Below are positions 17,450-25,891 of a DNA stretch of 48,934 nucleotides, in pieces (position 1 is the first letter of the stretch; each line of letters begins with the position of its first letter). The translations under genes were made by a program, and so were the position numbers. Below the pieces are notes generated by a model. That model was not told where the DNA came from, made no database searches, and was given only the letters and a program-made list of their open reading frames with translations. The DNA comes from Amphibacillus indicireducens (lineage in GTDB: Bacteria > Bacillota > Bacilli > Bacillales > Amphibacillaceae), in NCBI RefSeq assembly GCF_039539605.1, contig NZ_BAABDL010000051.1, forward strand, positions 1 through 48,934. Reading direction: 5' to 3'.

Positions 17450-18634
17450 TTAAACTGATTGCTTCATTCGGTCTTGATGATTCTCGACGAAAATAACACC
17501 TAGTTCGTGATGTTCACCTTGATAAAACGCACGCTGGGCAAATCTTAATTCACCACGTTCGTCGATAATATCCAGTTTACAGAAAGCGCGATTGATTTGT
17601 AAAGCTTGGTAAAATTCTGTCGGTGTTGCGACAGCTTGACCATTGACCTTTTTAATTGTATCTCCAGGGATCAGCCCAAGTTCGATCGCTGGCGTCCCAG
17701 GTAAAATTGCTAAAACCTTTAATCCATTAGGTAATGGACTGAATAATGGGAGTTGCTGTTGATCCTTGATCTTCAAACGGTAAGAAATGAATTCTCGCCC
17801 GACAATTGCAACGAGCACTGTTACAAGCGTTAGAATTTTAACGTAATAACTCATTAGCGATAAGGCAACAATTAAAAACCCTAGTAATAATGGATATTCA
17901 CTATAACGTTTAGCAACTTTGGTTGGTAACCCACCAGCAATCGGAAAATCAAAGCCGATTAAAAAAGGAAAAATAATTAGACCAAACGGAAGCCCATTCC
18001 ATTCGATAACTGGCCACCAATTAGAGATAAACGATAATGAACCAACCGGCCAAATAAATAATAACGGAATCAGCGCTATTTTTTTGTAACGATGTTGTCC
18101 AACAATCTTTCCTCGTGAACTATTAATTAACTCAGGAAACGTTTGATCACGACTAACTGAGCTAATCATTAATGATTCAATGATTAAAAAAATGCCCATT
18201 ATAGTTGTAAAAACCACCCAATCGATTTGAGTGATTTCATTTTGAAAAATTGGTGGTAAGTATGAGTGATAATACGGTAAAAATAATAGAATGATCGCAG
18301 TAAAACCAAAAATATATGCACTTGAAAGCAAAGTAAATCGTTTCGTTAAGGTAAATAAAATTGTCATACAAACAATTCCAGCTAACATCAACGGATGGAT
18401 GCCAACACCTAAAACCGTCATTCCTATTGAAAGAAGCAATCCGAACACTAGTGATTTCAGCCGCTGACCATACCATTCGTCATAAAGCGGATAAATTTTT
18501 CGACCGAATTGTTTTCGTTCACGTTTGATCCGGGAAAGTGATGCAAAGAGTGTAATTAAAATAAACCAATATAATAATGGATTGAATAGTAAACGTATAA
18601 ATGCTTTACCGATTTCAAGTAACCAATTCTCCAT
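17450..18634 (-). CDS. minJ: MinJ-like polytopic membrane protein with PDZ domain
   Basis: A 394-residue membrane protein with roughly eight hydrophobic segments up to residue about 290 and a C-terminal PDZ domain (VLAILPGTPAIELGLIPGD, VNGQAVATPTEFYQAL, about 307-350). In B. subtilis MinJ (YvjD) links DivIVA to MinCD at poles and septa, and lies next to ctpB, exactly as here. I chose the ATG at 18634 because GGGGGTT lies 6 bases upstream; a GTG five codons earlier contains that site. The name rests on architecture and synteny. Confidence 0.82.
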   Translation of the reverse strand: MENWLLEIGKAFIRLLFNPLLYWFILITLFASLSRIKRERKQFGRKIYPLYDEWYGQRLKSLVFGLLLSIGMTVLGVGIHPLMLAGIVCMTILFTLTKRFTLLSSAYIFGFTAIILLFLPYYHSYLPPIFQNEITQIDWVVFTTIMGIFLIIESLMISSVSRDQTFPELINSSRGKIVGQHRYKKIALIPLLFIWPVGSLSFISNWWPVIEWNGLPFGLIIFPFLIGFDFPIAGGLPTKVAKRYSEYPLLLGFLIVALSLMSYYVKILTLVTVLVAIVGREFISYRLKIKDQQQLPLFSPLPNGLKVLAILPGTPAIELGLIPGDTIKKVNGQAVATPTEFYQALQINRAFCKLDIIDERGELRFAQRAFYQGEHHELGVIFVENHQDRMKQSV

Positions 18635-18793
18635 CTTGACAACCCCCACTTGAACAGATTGATAATAATGTTTATCTTAACTCGACAGGTTTCGAATTTT
18701 TCGAACAAATTCTTCACATATTTTAACTATACCATAAACACAATTACTTAGGTTTGACTTTTGTGAATTTTGTTTAATTAAAGCGTATAACTA

Positions 18794-18827
18794 TGTAATA
18801 AATAAACCGCTCTAATGAGCGGTTTAT
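18794..18827 (-). terminator. Terminator overlapping the ctpB stop
   Basis: Stem ATAAACCGCTC / GAGCGGTTTAT with the 4-base loop ATTA on the minus strand, followed by TTATTAC. The 5' arm contains the ctpB stop codon. Confidence 0.8.
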
Positions 18828-20299
18828 TGATAGAGTGCTTCAATTGCTTTATCCTTTTGTAAATCATCTTGATCGCTTCTAATTCTTTCAATTACATCTG
18901 CCACAATTCGACTGGCTGTCTCTTGATCAAGCTCGCCATTCACAGTCAGCTCTCGATCTGTTTGATAATCTCGGATCGCTTGTTCAGTCTGTTCGCTGAA
19001 GTAACCATCTTCACGATCGACTGGATAACCCAAAGCCTCCAGCATGACTTGAGCATAACCAATATTGATGTTCGTATCATCATGACTAAACGTCTCTTCT
19101 ACTTGAATCGGCGCTGTATAATAATATTCTGGCTGGTCAACCTCGATCGTTGGAGCAACACCAACTTCGTGAATCGAGACACCTTCAGGTGATAACCATT
19201 TTAAAATTGTTAACTTAATCGTACTGCCATCACCCAATGGAATCGTCTGTTGGACAGTTCCTTTACCAAAACTATTCCGACCAATAACCTCAGCGTCAAT
19301 CGTTTCATTTAATGCGATCGCAAGGATTTCAGATGCCGAAGCACTTCCTTCATCAATCAGCACACTCACCGGGTAATCTTTCGGTTCTTCTAGTTCTGAA
19401 AAGAAGCGTGTCTTATTATCTTCATTATCTGCAATTTGCATGTAAGGTTGGTCACTCGTAATAAATTGCTTTAAAATTTCTTCTGTTACATCAAGTAGAC
19501 CACCTGGATTGCCACGTACATCAATCACTAAGCCATCGATTCCTTGATCTTCTAATGAAGCTAACTCTTCTTTAAAACGATTTGCAGTCTGTTCAGCAAA
19601 TGATGTAATTTGAAGCACACCTGTTTTATGGTCACTTGTTTCAATCAATTCTGCATAAACCGTTTCAAGTGGAATCGTATCACGAACTAAAGTGAATTCA
19701 ATTAGATCAGGTACACCAGGGCGCTGGATTTCAATCGTCACTTCCGAACCTTTTTCGCCTCTAATTTTGGCTACTGCTTCATATAAATTTAGCCCCTCAA
19801 CACTTTCGCCATCAACAGTCAATACTTGGTCATTTGGCCTTAAACCTGCCCTTTCGGCTGGTGAATCTTTGATTGGTGCAACGATTGTCACCCGATCATC
19901 GACCATGCTTACTTCCGCACCAATTCCTTCAAATGATGATTCAAGTTGTTCATTAAATTGTTCCATTGTTTCTTTATCCATATACTCACTATAAGGATCA
20001 TTTAAAGTTGCGATCATTCCGCGTACTGCGCCTTCAACCAAATCCTTATTTTCAATTGTTTCGATAAAATTAGATTGGATAATTGTATAGGCTTGAACTA
20101 CCTTTGGCAATGAGATCGCATCGGTTAAATCATCCAGCATTGCCTCATATTCACCTTCCGATATAGACTGATTCCCTTGATCCGTTTGTTGCTCCTGACC
20201 CAAAATTGCCGTTAGCTCTAATACAAAGTACGTTCCCGTCCCTCCAATAATAATAGCTATTCCTAACAAAAGAGCAAACATACTTTTTTTCACATGCAC
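18824..20299 (-). CDS. ctpB: Carboxy-terminal processing protease CtpB
   Basis: S41 serine peptidase, about 491 residues. An N-terminal membrane anchor (about residues 5-28) precedes a PDZ domain (GIGAEVSMVDD, PAERAGLRPNDQV, about 110-190) and the protease core with the catalytic serine in GSASASEIL and lysine in NSFGKGTVQ. A C-terminal peptidoglycan-binding domain (MLEALGYPVDREDGYFSE...DYQ) follows. In B. subtilis CtpB cleaves SpoIVFA to time sigma-K activation; whether this organism sporulates cannot be seen here. There is no ATG near: the GTG at 20299 has GAGGTG 6 bases upstream, better than the GTG at 20308, which lies inside that site. Confidence 0.93.
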   Translation of the reverse strand: MHVKKSMFALLLGIAIIIGGTGTYFVLELTAILGQEQQTDQGNQSISEGEYEAMLDDLTDAISLPKVVQAYTIIQSNFIETIENKDLVEGAVRGMIATLNDPYSEYMDKETMEQFNEQLESSFEGIGAEVSMVDDRVTIVAPIKDSPAERAGLRPNDQVLTVDGESVEGLNLYEAVAKIRGEKGSEVTIEIQRPGVPDLIEFTLVRDTIPLETVYAELIETSDHKTGVLQITSFAEQTANRFKEELASLEDQGIDGLVIDVRGNPGGLLDVTEEILKQFITSDQPYMQIADNEDNKTRFFSELEEPKDYPVSVLIDEGSASASEILAIALNETIDAEVIGRNSFGKGTVQQTIPLGDGSTIKLTILKWLSPEGVSIHEVGVAPTIEVDQPEYYYTAPIQVEETFSHDDTNINIGYAQVMLEALGYPVDREDGYFSEQTEQAIRDYQTDRELTVNGELDQETASRIVADVIERIRSDQDDLQKDKAIEALYQ

Positions 20300-20413
20300 A
20301 TTATTCACCTCAAATTAGCAAAACCTATAACACACTATCTCGTCAAAACATCGTCTGATCAAGTTTTGCCTGTCCTTTAATTTAACAATTATATCTTTGA
20401 GAAATCTCTTGTT

Positions 20414-20443
20414 TATATAGTGTAACACAAACTAATAATTCAA
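20414..20443 (-). promoter_or_regulatory. Probable promoter for ctpB
   Basis: TTGAAT (20438-20443), an 18-base spacer and TATATA (20414-20419) on the minus strand, about 115 bases upstream of ctpB and after the terminator of the M23 gene. Confidence 0.5.
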
Positions 20444-20470
20444 TCAGTAAAAAGAAATTTAAACCTTTAG

Positions 20471-20502
20471 AAAAAGCATCGCAACAATACGTGCGATGCT
20501 TT
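20471..20502 (-). terminator. Terminator after the M23 peptidase gene
   Basis: AAAGCATCGCA, an 8-base loop, TGCGATGCTTT and then TTC on the minus strand, about 33 bases after the stop. It separates the ftsE-ftsX-M23 unit from ctpB. Confidence 0.82.
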
Positions 20503-20534
20503 AATGTTACTTTATGAAGCCCGGTTCTAATCTA

Positions 20535-21899
20535 TTATGGTAAAAATGGCATAGGGTCAATTCCACCGTGCCGAGACCAATGACCATTTTGAATTTCAAA
20601 ATGCAAATGATCACCAGATGAAATTCCGGTATCACCCATAGTCCCAATTTGTTGTCCTTGACTAACAGCATCTCCAAGACTTACCCCTCGTGAATCTAAA
20701 TGTGCGTACACAGTTGTTTTATCCATATTAGGGTGATAGATATAAATCACATGCCCATATGAAGAAGAATAAGATGATCGTGTAACATATCCAGAAGCTG
20801 CAGCAATAATGGTAGTCCCCTTAGAGTTTGCGATATCAATCCCGTAGTGGAAACCTCCCCCATTGAATTCCCTCCAGCCATACTTAGAGGTTAATCTACC
20901 TGCTGCTGGCCAAATGAATGAACCATCTCCCCCACCAGTCAATGGTGGCAGACCCGTGTTATTTGTGTTTTCTTCCTCTTTTGCTAACTGTTCTATTCTT
21001 TGTTGTTCTTCTTCCATAAGCTTTTTAATGACACGCTCTTGATCAGCTAACACTTGCCTCTGTTCCTCAATCGACATCGTATATTCTTCTAATTCAGCAT
21101 ATTCATCTTCTAATTCATTCGCAGTTGCAACTTGTGAATCTCTTTGTTGATTCAATTGTGCTTGCAAGTTTGATAGTTCTTGTTGCTGCGCGACTAGAGT
21201 TGCCCGTTTACTTTCAACTTCATCTTTCTCGGCATCTAATTTTGCTTTATCAGCAACAAGTTGATCTTTTTTCTCTTCAACCTCGACTTCAGTATCTTCA
21301 AGGTCAGATTTATCACGTTCTTGAGAACTCATAATCGTCCGATCAGATTCATGGATTTTCGATACTGCAGTTGCGCGATTAATAAAATCACCAAAACTTT
21401 GCGCACCAAACAATACTTGTAAATAGTTTATACTTCCACCGCTATGTTGCATTGAGCGAAGGCGATTTTTAATTAAAACATCGCGTTCTTCTATCCGTTC
21501 AATTAATTCTTCAATTTTATTAGCTAATTCTTCCAACTCTGCCTCTGTTGCTTCAATCTGATCTTCTGTTTCAGCTATCGAATTTTCTAATGCTTGTATT
21601 TCACCATTCGTTACATTGATCTCTTCTTGTTTTGAAGCGATATTTGATTCAGTAGCAAAGATTTCACCATCAAGTTGATTAATTTTTGCTTGCACTTTAG
21701 CTTGTTGCTGCTCATTTTCTTTTAGTTTCGATTGTGCATCACTTTCTTCTGAGTTAATCGTTGATCGTTCATCCTTCAACTCTTGCAATTCTTTTTCTAA
21801 CTCAGCAATACTTTTTGCTGAAACAGGATTTGAGCCAGGACTAACGAGACCGAGCGCCAAGATGACTAAAAGTATGTAAGTGATAAAACGTTTCATCAT
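20535..21899 (-). CDS. EnvC-like murein hydrolase activator: coiled coil plus M23 peptidase
   Basis: Secreted cell-wall protein, 454 residues. Signal peptide of about 28 residues ending in VSA, then a very long charged coiled coil (about 30-150 and 190-300) interrupted by a PcsB/EnvC-type region (YLQVLFGAQSFGDFINR, about 160-175). A C-terminal LytM/M23 domain has the zinc ligands in HYGIDIA and GDHLHFEIQ, plus YGHVIYIYH. It directly follows ftsX, so it is the likely extracytoplasmic partner driven by FtsEX, analogous to EnvC in enterics, PcsB in streptococci and CwlO in B. subtilis. The ATG follows GGAGGAATCTA. Confidence 0.9.
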   Translation of the reverse strand: MMKRFITYILLVILALGLVSPGSNPVSAKSIAELEKELQELKDERSTINSEESDAQSKLKENEQQQAKVQAKINQLDGEIFATESNIASKQEEINVTNGEIQALENSIAETEDQIEATEAELEELANKIEELIERIEERDVLIKNRLRSMQHSGGSINYLQVLFGAQSFGDFINRATAVSKIHESDRTIMSSQERDKSDLEDTEVEVEEKKDQLVADKAKLDAEKDEVESKRATLVAQQQELSNLQAQLNQQRDSQVATANELEDEYAELEEYTMSIEEQRQVLADQERVIKKLMEEEQQRIEQLAKEEENTNNTGLPPLTGGGDGSFIWPAAGRLTSKYGWREFNGGGFHYGIDIANSKGTTIIAAASGYVTRSSYSSSYGHVIYIYHPNMDKTTVYAHLDSRGVSLGDAVSQGQQIGTMGDTGISSGDHLHFEIQNGHWSRHGGIDPMPFLP

Positions 21900-21951
21900 T
21901 AGATTCCTCCATTTCAGCTTAGACTAAATAAGCTCAATTAATAATATGATT

Positions 21952-21982
21952 GTGTAAGTCTCCTAGACTAGAAGACTTACAC
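21952..21982. repeat. Inverted repeat between ftsX and the M23 gene
   Basis: A 10-base-pair perfect stem (GTGTAAGTCT / AGACTTACAC) overlaps the ftsX stop. No U-tract follows on the minus strand (ACAATCATATT), so it is more likely a processing, pausing or attenuation hairpin than a full terminator. Confidence 0.6.
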
Positions 21983-22873
21983 TTTTAGAAACTTACGAAC
22001 ACTCATAATACTTCCCCATACACCAATGACCGCTCCTATTAAAATAACAATCCCTGATAGTTGCCAGACAAATGGATGAAACGGAAGAATAGAGATAAAT
22101 TCAAATTGATTGATCATCGCTGAATTCTGATCTAAGAAATAATAACCTGTGAATAATAAAGCAATTGGAATAACACTACCTAATATACCTAGCAACAATC
22201 CTTCAATAAAGAATGGCCATCTAATGAACCAGTTTGTTGCTCCAACCAGCTTCATAATTTCAATTTCCCTACGTCTTGCAATAATCGTAATTTTAATTGT
22301 ATTTGAAATTAAGAAGATCGCTGTAAACAATAAGGCAACGATTAAAATCAAGCCGATATTTCTCGCATAGCTATTAAACATAAAGATATTTTCAACGACA
22401 TCTTGTCCATAATTGACTTTCTCCACACGATTCATCGCTTCGATTTCTTCAGCAATTTCTATCGTCTCTTTTGGTTCTACTGCTTTAACAATATATGCAT
22501 CGTTAAGTGGGTTTTCGTCATCACCATATGTTGAAAATACATCTCCCTCTTCTCCCAAGCTCTCTATTAATTCTCTTAACTCTTGATCACGTGATGAAAA
22601 CTCGACTGTTTCTACTTTGCTTAATGACTCGATCGATTCTCCAAGTTCTTCGACTTCATCATCTGTCGCAGTGACATCAATCAACACTTTAATCAAAACA
22701 TCTTCTTCAATATTTTGAGCGACATGATTTAAATTCATCATCAATGCTAAAAAGACTGATACTAATAATAGTGTTGTCGTGACTGCTCCAACTGAAGCTA
22801 GTGTCATCCAACTATTTCGCCAACTACTTTTTAAACCTTCTTTAACATGGCGTTTTAATGTTCTAATTTTCAT
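21977..22873 (-). CDS. ftsX: Cell division protein FtsX
   Basis: Permease-like subunit of the FtsEX complex, 298 residues from the chosen start. Topology fits the family: TM1 at about 20-45, a large extracytoplasmic loop (about 46-165) that contacts the wall hydrolase, then three TM segments (about 170-195, 220-245, 262-290) and the motif EIMKLVGATNWFIR. The ATG at 22873 (MKIRTLKRH) has GGGGTGA 8 bases upstream, while the ATG two codons earlier is too close to it. It overlaps the ftsE 3' end by 11 bases, so translation is coupled. Confidence 0.94.
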   Translation of the reverse strand: MKIRTLKRHVKEGLKSSWRNSWMTLASVGAVTTTLLLVSVFLALMMNLNHVAQNIEEDVLIKVLIDVTATDDEVEELGESIESLSKVETVEFSSRDQELRELIESLGEEGDVFSTYGDDENPLNDAYIVKAVEPKETIEIAEEIEAMNRVEKVNYGQDVVENIFMFNSYARNIGLILIVALLFTAIFLISNTIKITIIARRREIEIMKLVGATNWFIRWPFFIEGLLLGILGSVIPIALLFTGYYFLDQNSAMINQFEFISILPFHPFVWQLSGIVILIGAVIGVWGSIMSVRKFLKV

Positions 22874-23549
22874 AGCCATAATCACCCCTATACTCATCAC
22901 GAACAATTAGGCCGTCTTCCATAGCAATGACTCGACGTTTGACCGTGTTCACAATTTCCTTACTATGCGTTGCCATGATTATGGTCGTACCCGATGCATT
23001 AATTTCTTCTAATAGTTTCATAATTTCCCACGACGTATCTGGATCAAGATTACCTGTTGGCTCATCTGCGATCAGGATTTTAGGGTAATTAGCAATTGCG
23101 CGCGCAATCGCAACGCGTTGCTGTTCTCCACCTGATAATTCATCGGGAATAAAACGCGCTTTATTTTTTAAGCCCACTTGGTCAAGCACTTCCATTACAC
23201 GCTTGCGAATTTGACGTGGCGATTGTTCAACAACTTCTAATGCAAAAGCAACATTTTCATAGATTGTCATTTTAGGTAACAGTTTAAAGTCTTGAAAAAC
23301 AACCCCAATATCACGTCGCAACATAGGCACATCTTTCCATTTCATTTGAACTAAATCTTTGCTGTTTACTGTCACACTTCCACTTGATGCCTTTTCTTCA
23401 CGAAAAATAAGTTTAATAAACGTTGATTTCCCAGCACCACTTTGTCCAACGAGATAAACAAATTCACCTGGCTCTATTTTAAGAGTTACACCATTTAGGG
23501 CGATCACACCATTTGGATATGTTTTCTTTACATCAAGCATCTCTATCAT
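22863..23549 (-). CDS. ftsE: Cell division ATP-binding protein FtsE
   Basis: ABC ATPase of FtsEX, 228 residues. Walker A GQSGAGKST, signature LSGGEQQRVAIARAIA, Walker B ILIADEPTGNLDP and switch histidine MATHSKE are intact, as is the FtsE-type FQDFKLLPKMTIYENV. The start at 23549 (MIEMLDVKK) agrees with FtsE from relatives and has AAGGTG 9 bases upstream; longer in-frame starts add residues with no homology. A TATAAT lies about 80 bases upstream, without a good -35. Confidence 0.95.
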   Translation of the reverse strand: MIEMLDVKKTYPNGVIALNGVTLKIEPGEFVYLVGQSGAGKSTFIKLIFREEKASSGSVTVNSKDLVQMKWKDVPMLRRDIGVVFQDFKLLPKMTIYENVAFALEVVEQSPRQIRKRVMEVLDQVGLKNKARFIPDELSGGEQQRVAIARAIANYPKILIADEPTGNLDPDTSWEIMKLLEEINASGTTIIMATHSKEIVNTVKRRVIAMEDGLIVRDEYRGDYGYEN

Positions 23550-23794
23550 GAACATACTCACCTTTTTTAATAAATTGTAGTAAAATATAATTTTGTGATT
23601 GACGCCAATCAATCTATTACATTATAACATCAAAAACGACTTTTTTTTGGCTTTTTTTATTACAATTTCATTTCAAAACCTGTCAAAAAATTCATAATAA
23701 CGCTCAAGTAGGTATTTATAATCATTAAAATAGAGGATTATGACCTAGTTCTATTGTCATTATTTGATTTGACTATTTAAGACTAGCTATTAGC

Positions 23795-23830
23795 AAAAAA
23801 AAGAAGGCTTAGCTTTTACTAAAACCTTCT
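23795..23830 (-). terminator. Terminator overlapping the yitT-family stop
   Basis: On the minus strand AGAAGG and TTTAG pair with CTAA and CCTTCT, followed by eight T residues. The 5' arm is inside the last codons of the gene. Confidence 0.85.
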
Positions 23831-24675
23831 CCAATTACTTCGCTTGCATTCATCACGATTATAAACGCATTTGGATCAATTTGCTTGATAATTTGTGTCG
23901 TCCGACTAAACTCATTTTGATTTACGACAGACATAATCATTTTTTTATCTGCTCGAGTATAGCCGCCCTCTGCTTTCCAAACAGTTACACCACGATCAAT
24001 TTCATTTAACAGAGCGTCGCGAATTGCTTCTAAGTGATCACTCACAACCATAATTGCTTTTGAACTGTTTAAACCGACTTGAACTAAATCAATCGTCCGA
24101 CTTGTGACAAACAAGCCAATCAGAGCATACAAACCCGCTTCAACTGAAAAAACAAATGTTGCCACTAAAACGATCAATCCATCAAACAGGGCTACACAGA
24201 TTCCAAAAGGGAGTGGCACAAATTTGTGAACAATTTGTGCTGCCAAATCAATTCCACCTGTTGACCCTTTACCACGAAAAACAATGCCAATTCCTAATCC
24301 ACATGCCATACCACCAAATATTGCTCCTAACAATGGATCAGAACTCGCTGGATTCCAATCACTTGTTAGCGAAACAAATAAAGGGACCATTGCTGTACCA
24401 ACTAAAGTTTTAATGCCAAAGCTTCGACCGAGTATCCACATACCAACAAAAAATAATGGAATATTAATGGTCCATTGAACAGTTGATGGTTCAAAGCTAA
24501 ACAATGCATATAGAATTGTACTAATGCCCGCTACACCACCTGATGCAATCTGATTTGGTAATAAAAATAAATTAAAACCAATCGCAACAAAAAATGAGCC
24601 AAGTACAACAAGTCCATATTCAAAAACTTGGACCGCTTTAGTAGGTAACGGCTGGCGTCGATATTTTGCAATCAT
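23809..24675 (-). CDS. YitT/DUF2179 family membrane protein (YvjA-like)
   Basis: A 288-residue membrane protein with five to six hydrophobic segments in the first 210 residues (QIASGGVAGISTIL, FRGKGSTGGID are typical YitT motifs) and a cytoplasmic C-terminal DUF2179 domain (SSKAIMVVSDH, GVTVWKAEGGYT). Transport function in this family is unproven. I chose the ATG at 24675, which has GAGGTGG 6 bases upstream; the GTG seven codons earlier covers that site. It follows prfB closely, and B. subtilis has the related yvjA at the same place. Confidence 0.88.
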   Translation of the reverse strand: MIAKYRRQPLPTKAVQVFEYGLVVLGSFFVAIGFNLFLLPNQIASGGVAGISTILYALFSFEPSTVQWTINIPLFFVGMWILGRSFGIKTLVGTAMVPLFVSLTSDWNPASSDPLLGAIFGGMACGLGIGIVFRGKGSTGGIDLAAQIVHKFVPLPFGICVALFDGLIVLVATFVFSVEAGLYALIGLFVTSRTIDLVQVGLNSSKAIMVVSDHLEAIRDALLNEIDRGVTVWKAEGGYTRADKKMIMSVVNQNEFSRTTQIIKQIDPNAFIIVMNASEVIGEGFSKS

Positions 24676-24703
24676 CTTTAACCACCTCGTTTTCACTTTT
24701 CAC

Positions 24704-25802
24704 CTACATTTGTTGACGTAAATATGCATCGATAAATGGATCAATCTCACCGTCAATCACACCCTGAGCATTCCCTATTTCTAAATTCGTTCGATGATCT
24801 TTAATCATTGAATACGGATGGAAAACATATGAACGAATCTGGCTTCCCCAACCAATTTCTTTTTGTTCACCACGAATTTCATTTAATGCCGCCTGTTGTC
24901 TTTCAATTTCAAGTTGGTACAGTTTTGACTTAAGCATCTTTAATGCCTGTTCACGGTTTTTTATTTGTGAACGTTCAGATTGGCAAGTCACGACAGTGTC
25001 TGTAGGTAAGTGGGTAACTCTTACGGCTGAGTCGGTCGTGTTAACATGTTGTCCACCTGCGCCACTTGCTCGATACGTGTCAATTTTAATGTCTTCAGTT
25101 TTGATTTCAATATCAATATCATCATCGACTTCGGGAGTCACTTCACAAGAAACAAATGATGTGTGGCGACGACCAGATGAGTCGAATGGTGAAATTCGGA
25201 CTAAACGGTGGACGCCTTTTTCGGCTTTTAAATAGCCATATGCATTGTGTCCTTTAATCAATAACGTCACACTTTTCACACCAGCTTCTTCACCTGCAAG
25301 ATAGTTCAGTGTTTCGACTTTAAAATTTCTTTGTTCTGCCCAACGTGTATACATTCGTAGCAAGATACTTGCCCAGTCTTGAGATTCTGTCCCACCAGCT
25401 CCCGGATGCAGTTCTAAAATCGCATTACTTTTATCGTGAGGCTCACTTAATAAGATCTGTAATTCGTATTGGTTAAGTGCTTCAATCAATTCGGCAAGCT
25501 CATCTTCAAGTTCCTGTCTTAATTCTTCGTCTGGTTCGTCTTTAATTAACTCGTAGCTTACTTCTAGGTTTTCAAGTGATTCGACGTGTTGATCGAAAAT
25601 CTGAACCAGGTCTTTGATCGCATTTACTTGATCGATTATTTTTTGAGCTTGTTTTTGGTCATCCCAAAAGTTTGGTGCTGTCATTTCATTTTCTAATTCT
25701 GCAATTTCAGTTCTTTTTTCTTCTAGGTCAAAGAGACCCCCTAAATTCGGCAATTCGGTTTGATATTTTCGTTAGCTCTTGTTTAATTTCTGTTAATTCC
25801 AT
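24704..25802 (-). CDS. prfB: Peptide chain release factor 2, with programmed +1 frameshift
   Basis: RF2 recognises UGA and UAA. The first frame starts at the ATG at 25802 (GAGGTG upstream) and runs 24 codons to an in-frame TGA at 25728-25730; the second frame carries the remaining about 340 residues. The classic site is intact: an internal Shine-Dalgarno AGGGGG, then CTT TGA C, so ribosomes slip +1 when RF2 is scarce. The recognition tripeptide SPF (SPFDSSGRR) and the catalytic GGQ (GAGGQHVNTTDSAVR) are present. Full product about 365 residues. Downstream of secA, as in B. subtilis. Confidence 0.97.
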
Positions 25803-25891
25803 TGCTTCACCTCGTTAATTGTTTTGTTTTTTTTCGTTACAATGGACATCCAATCACTGGATGTCCATAGCATCTTATTATACTTGTTAAC

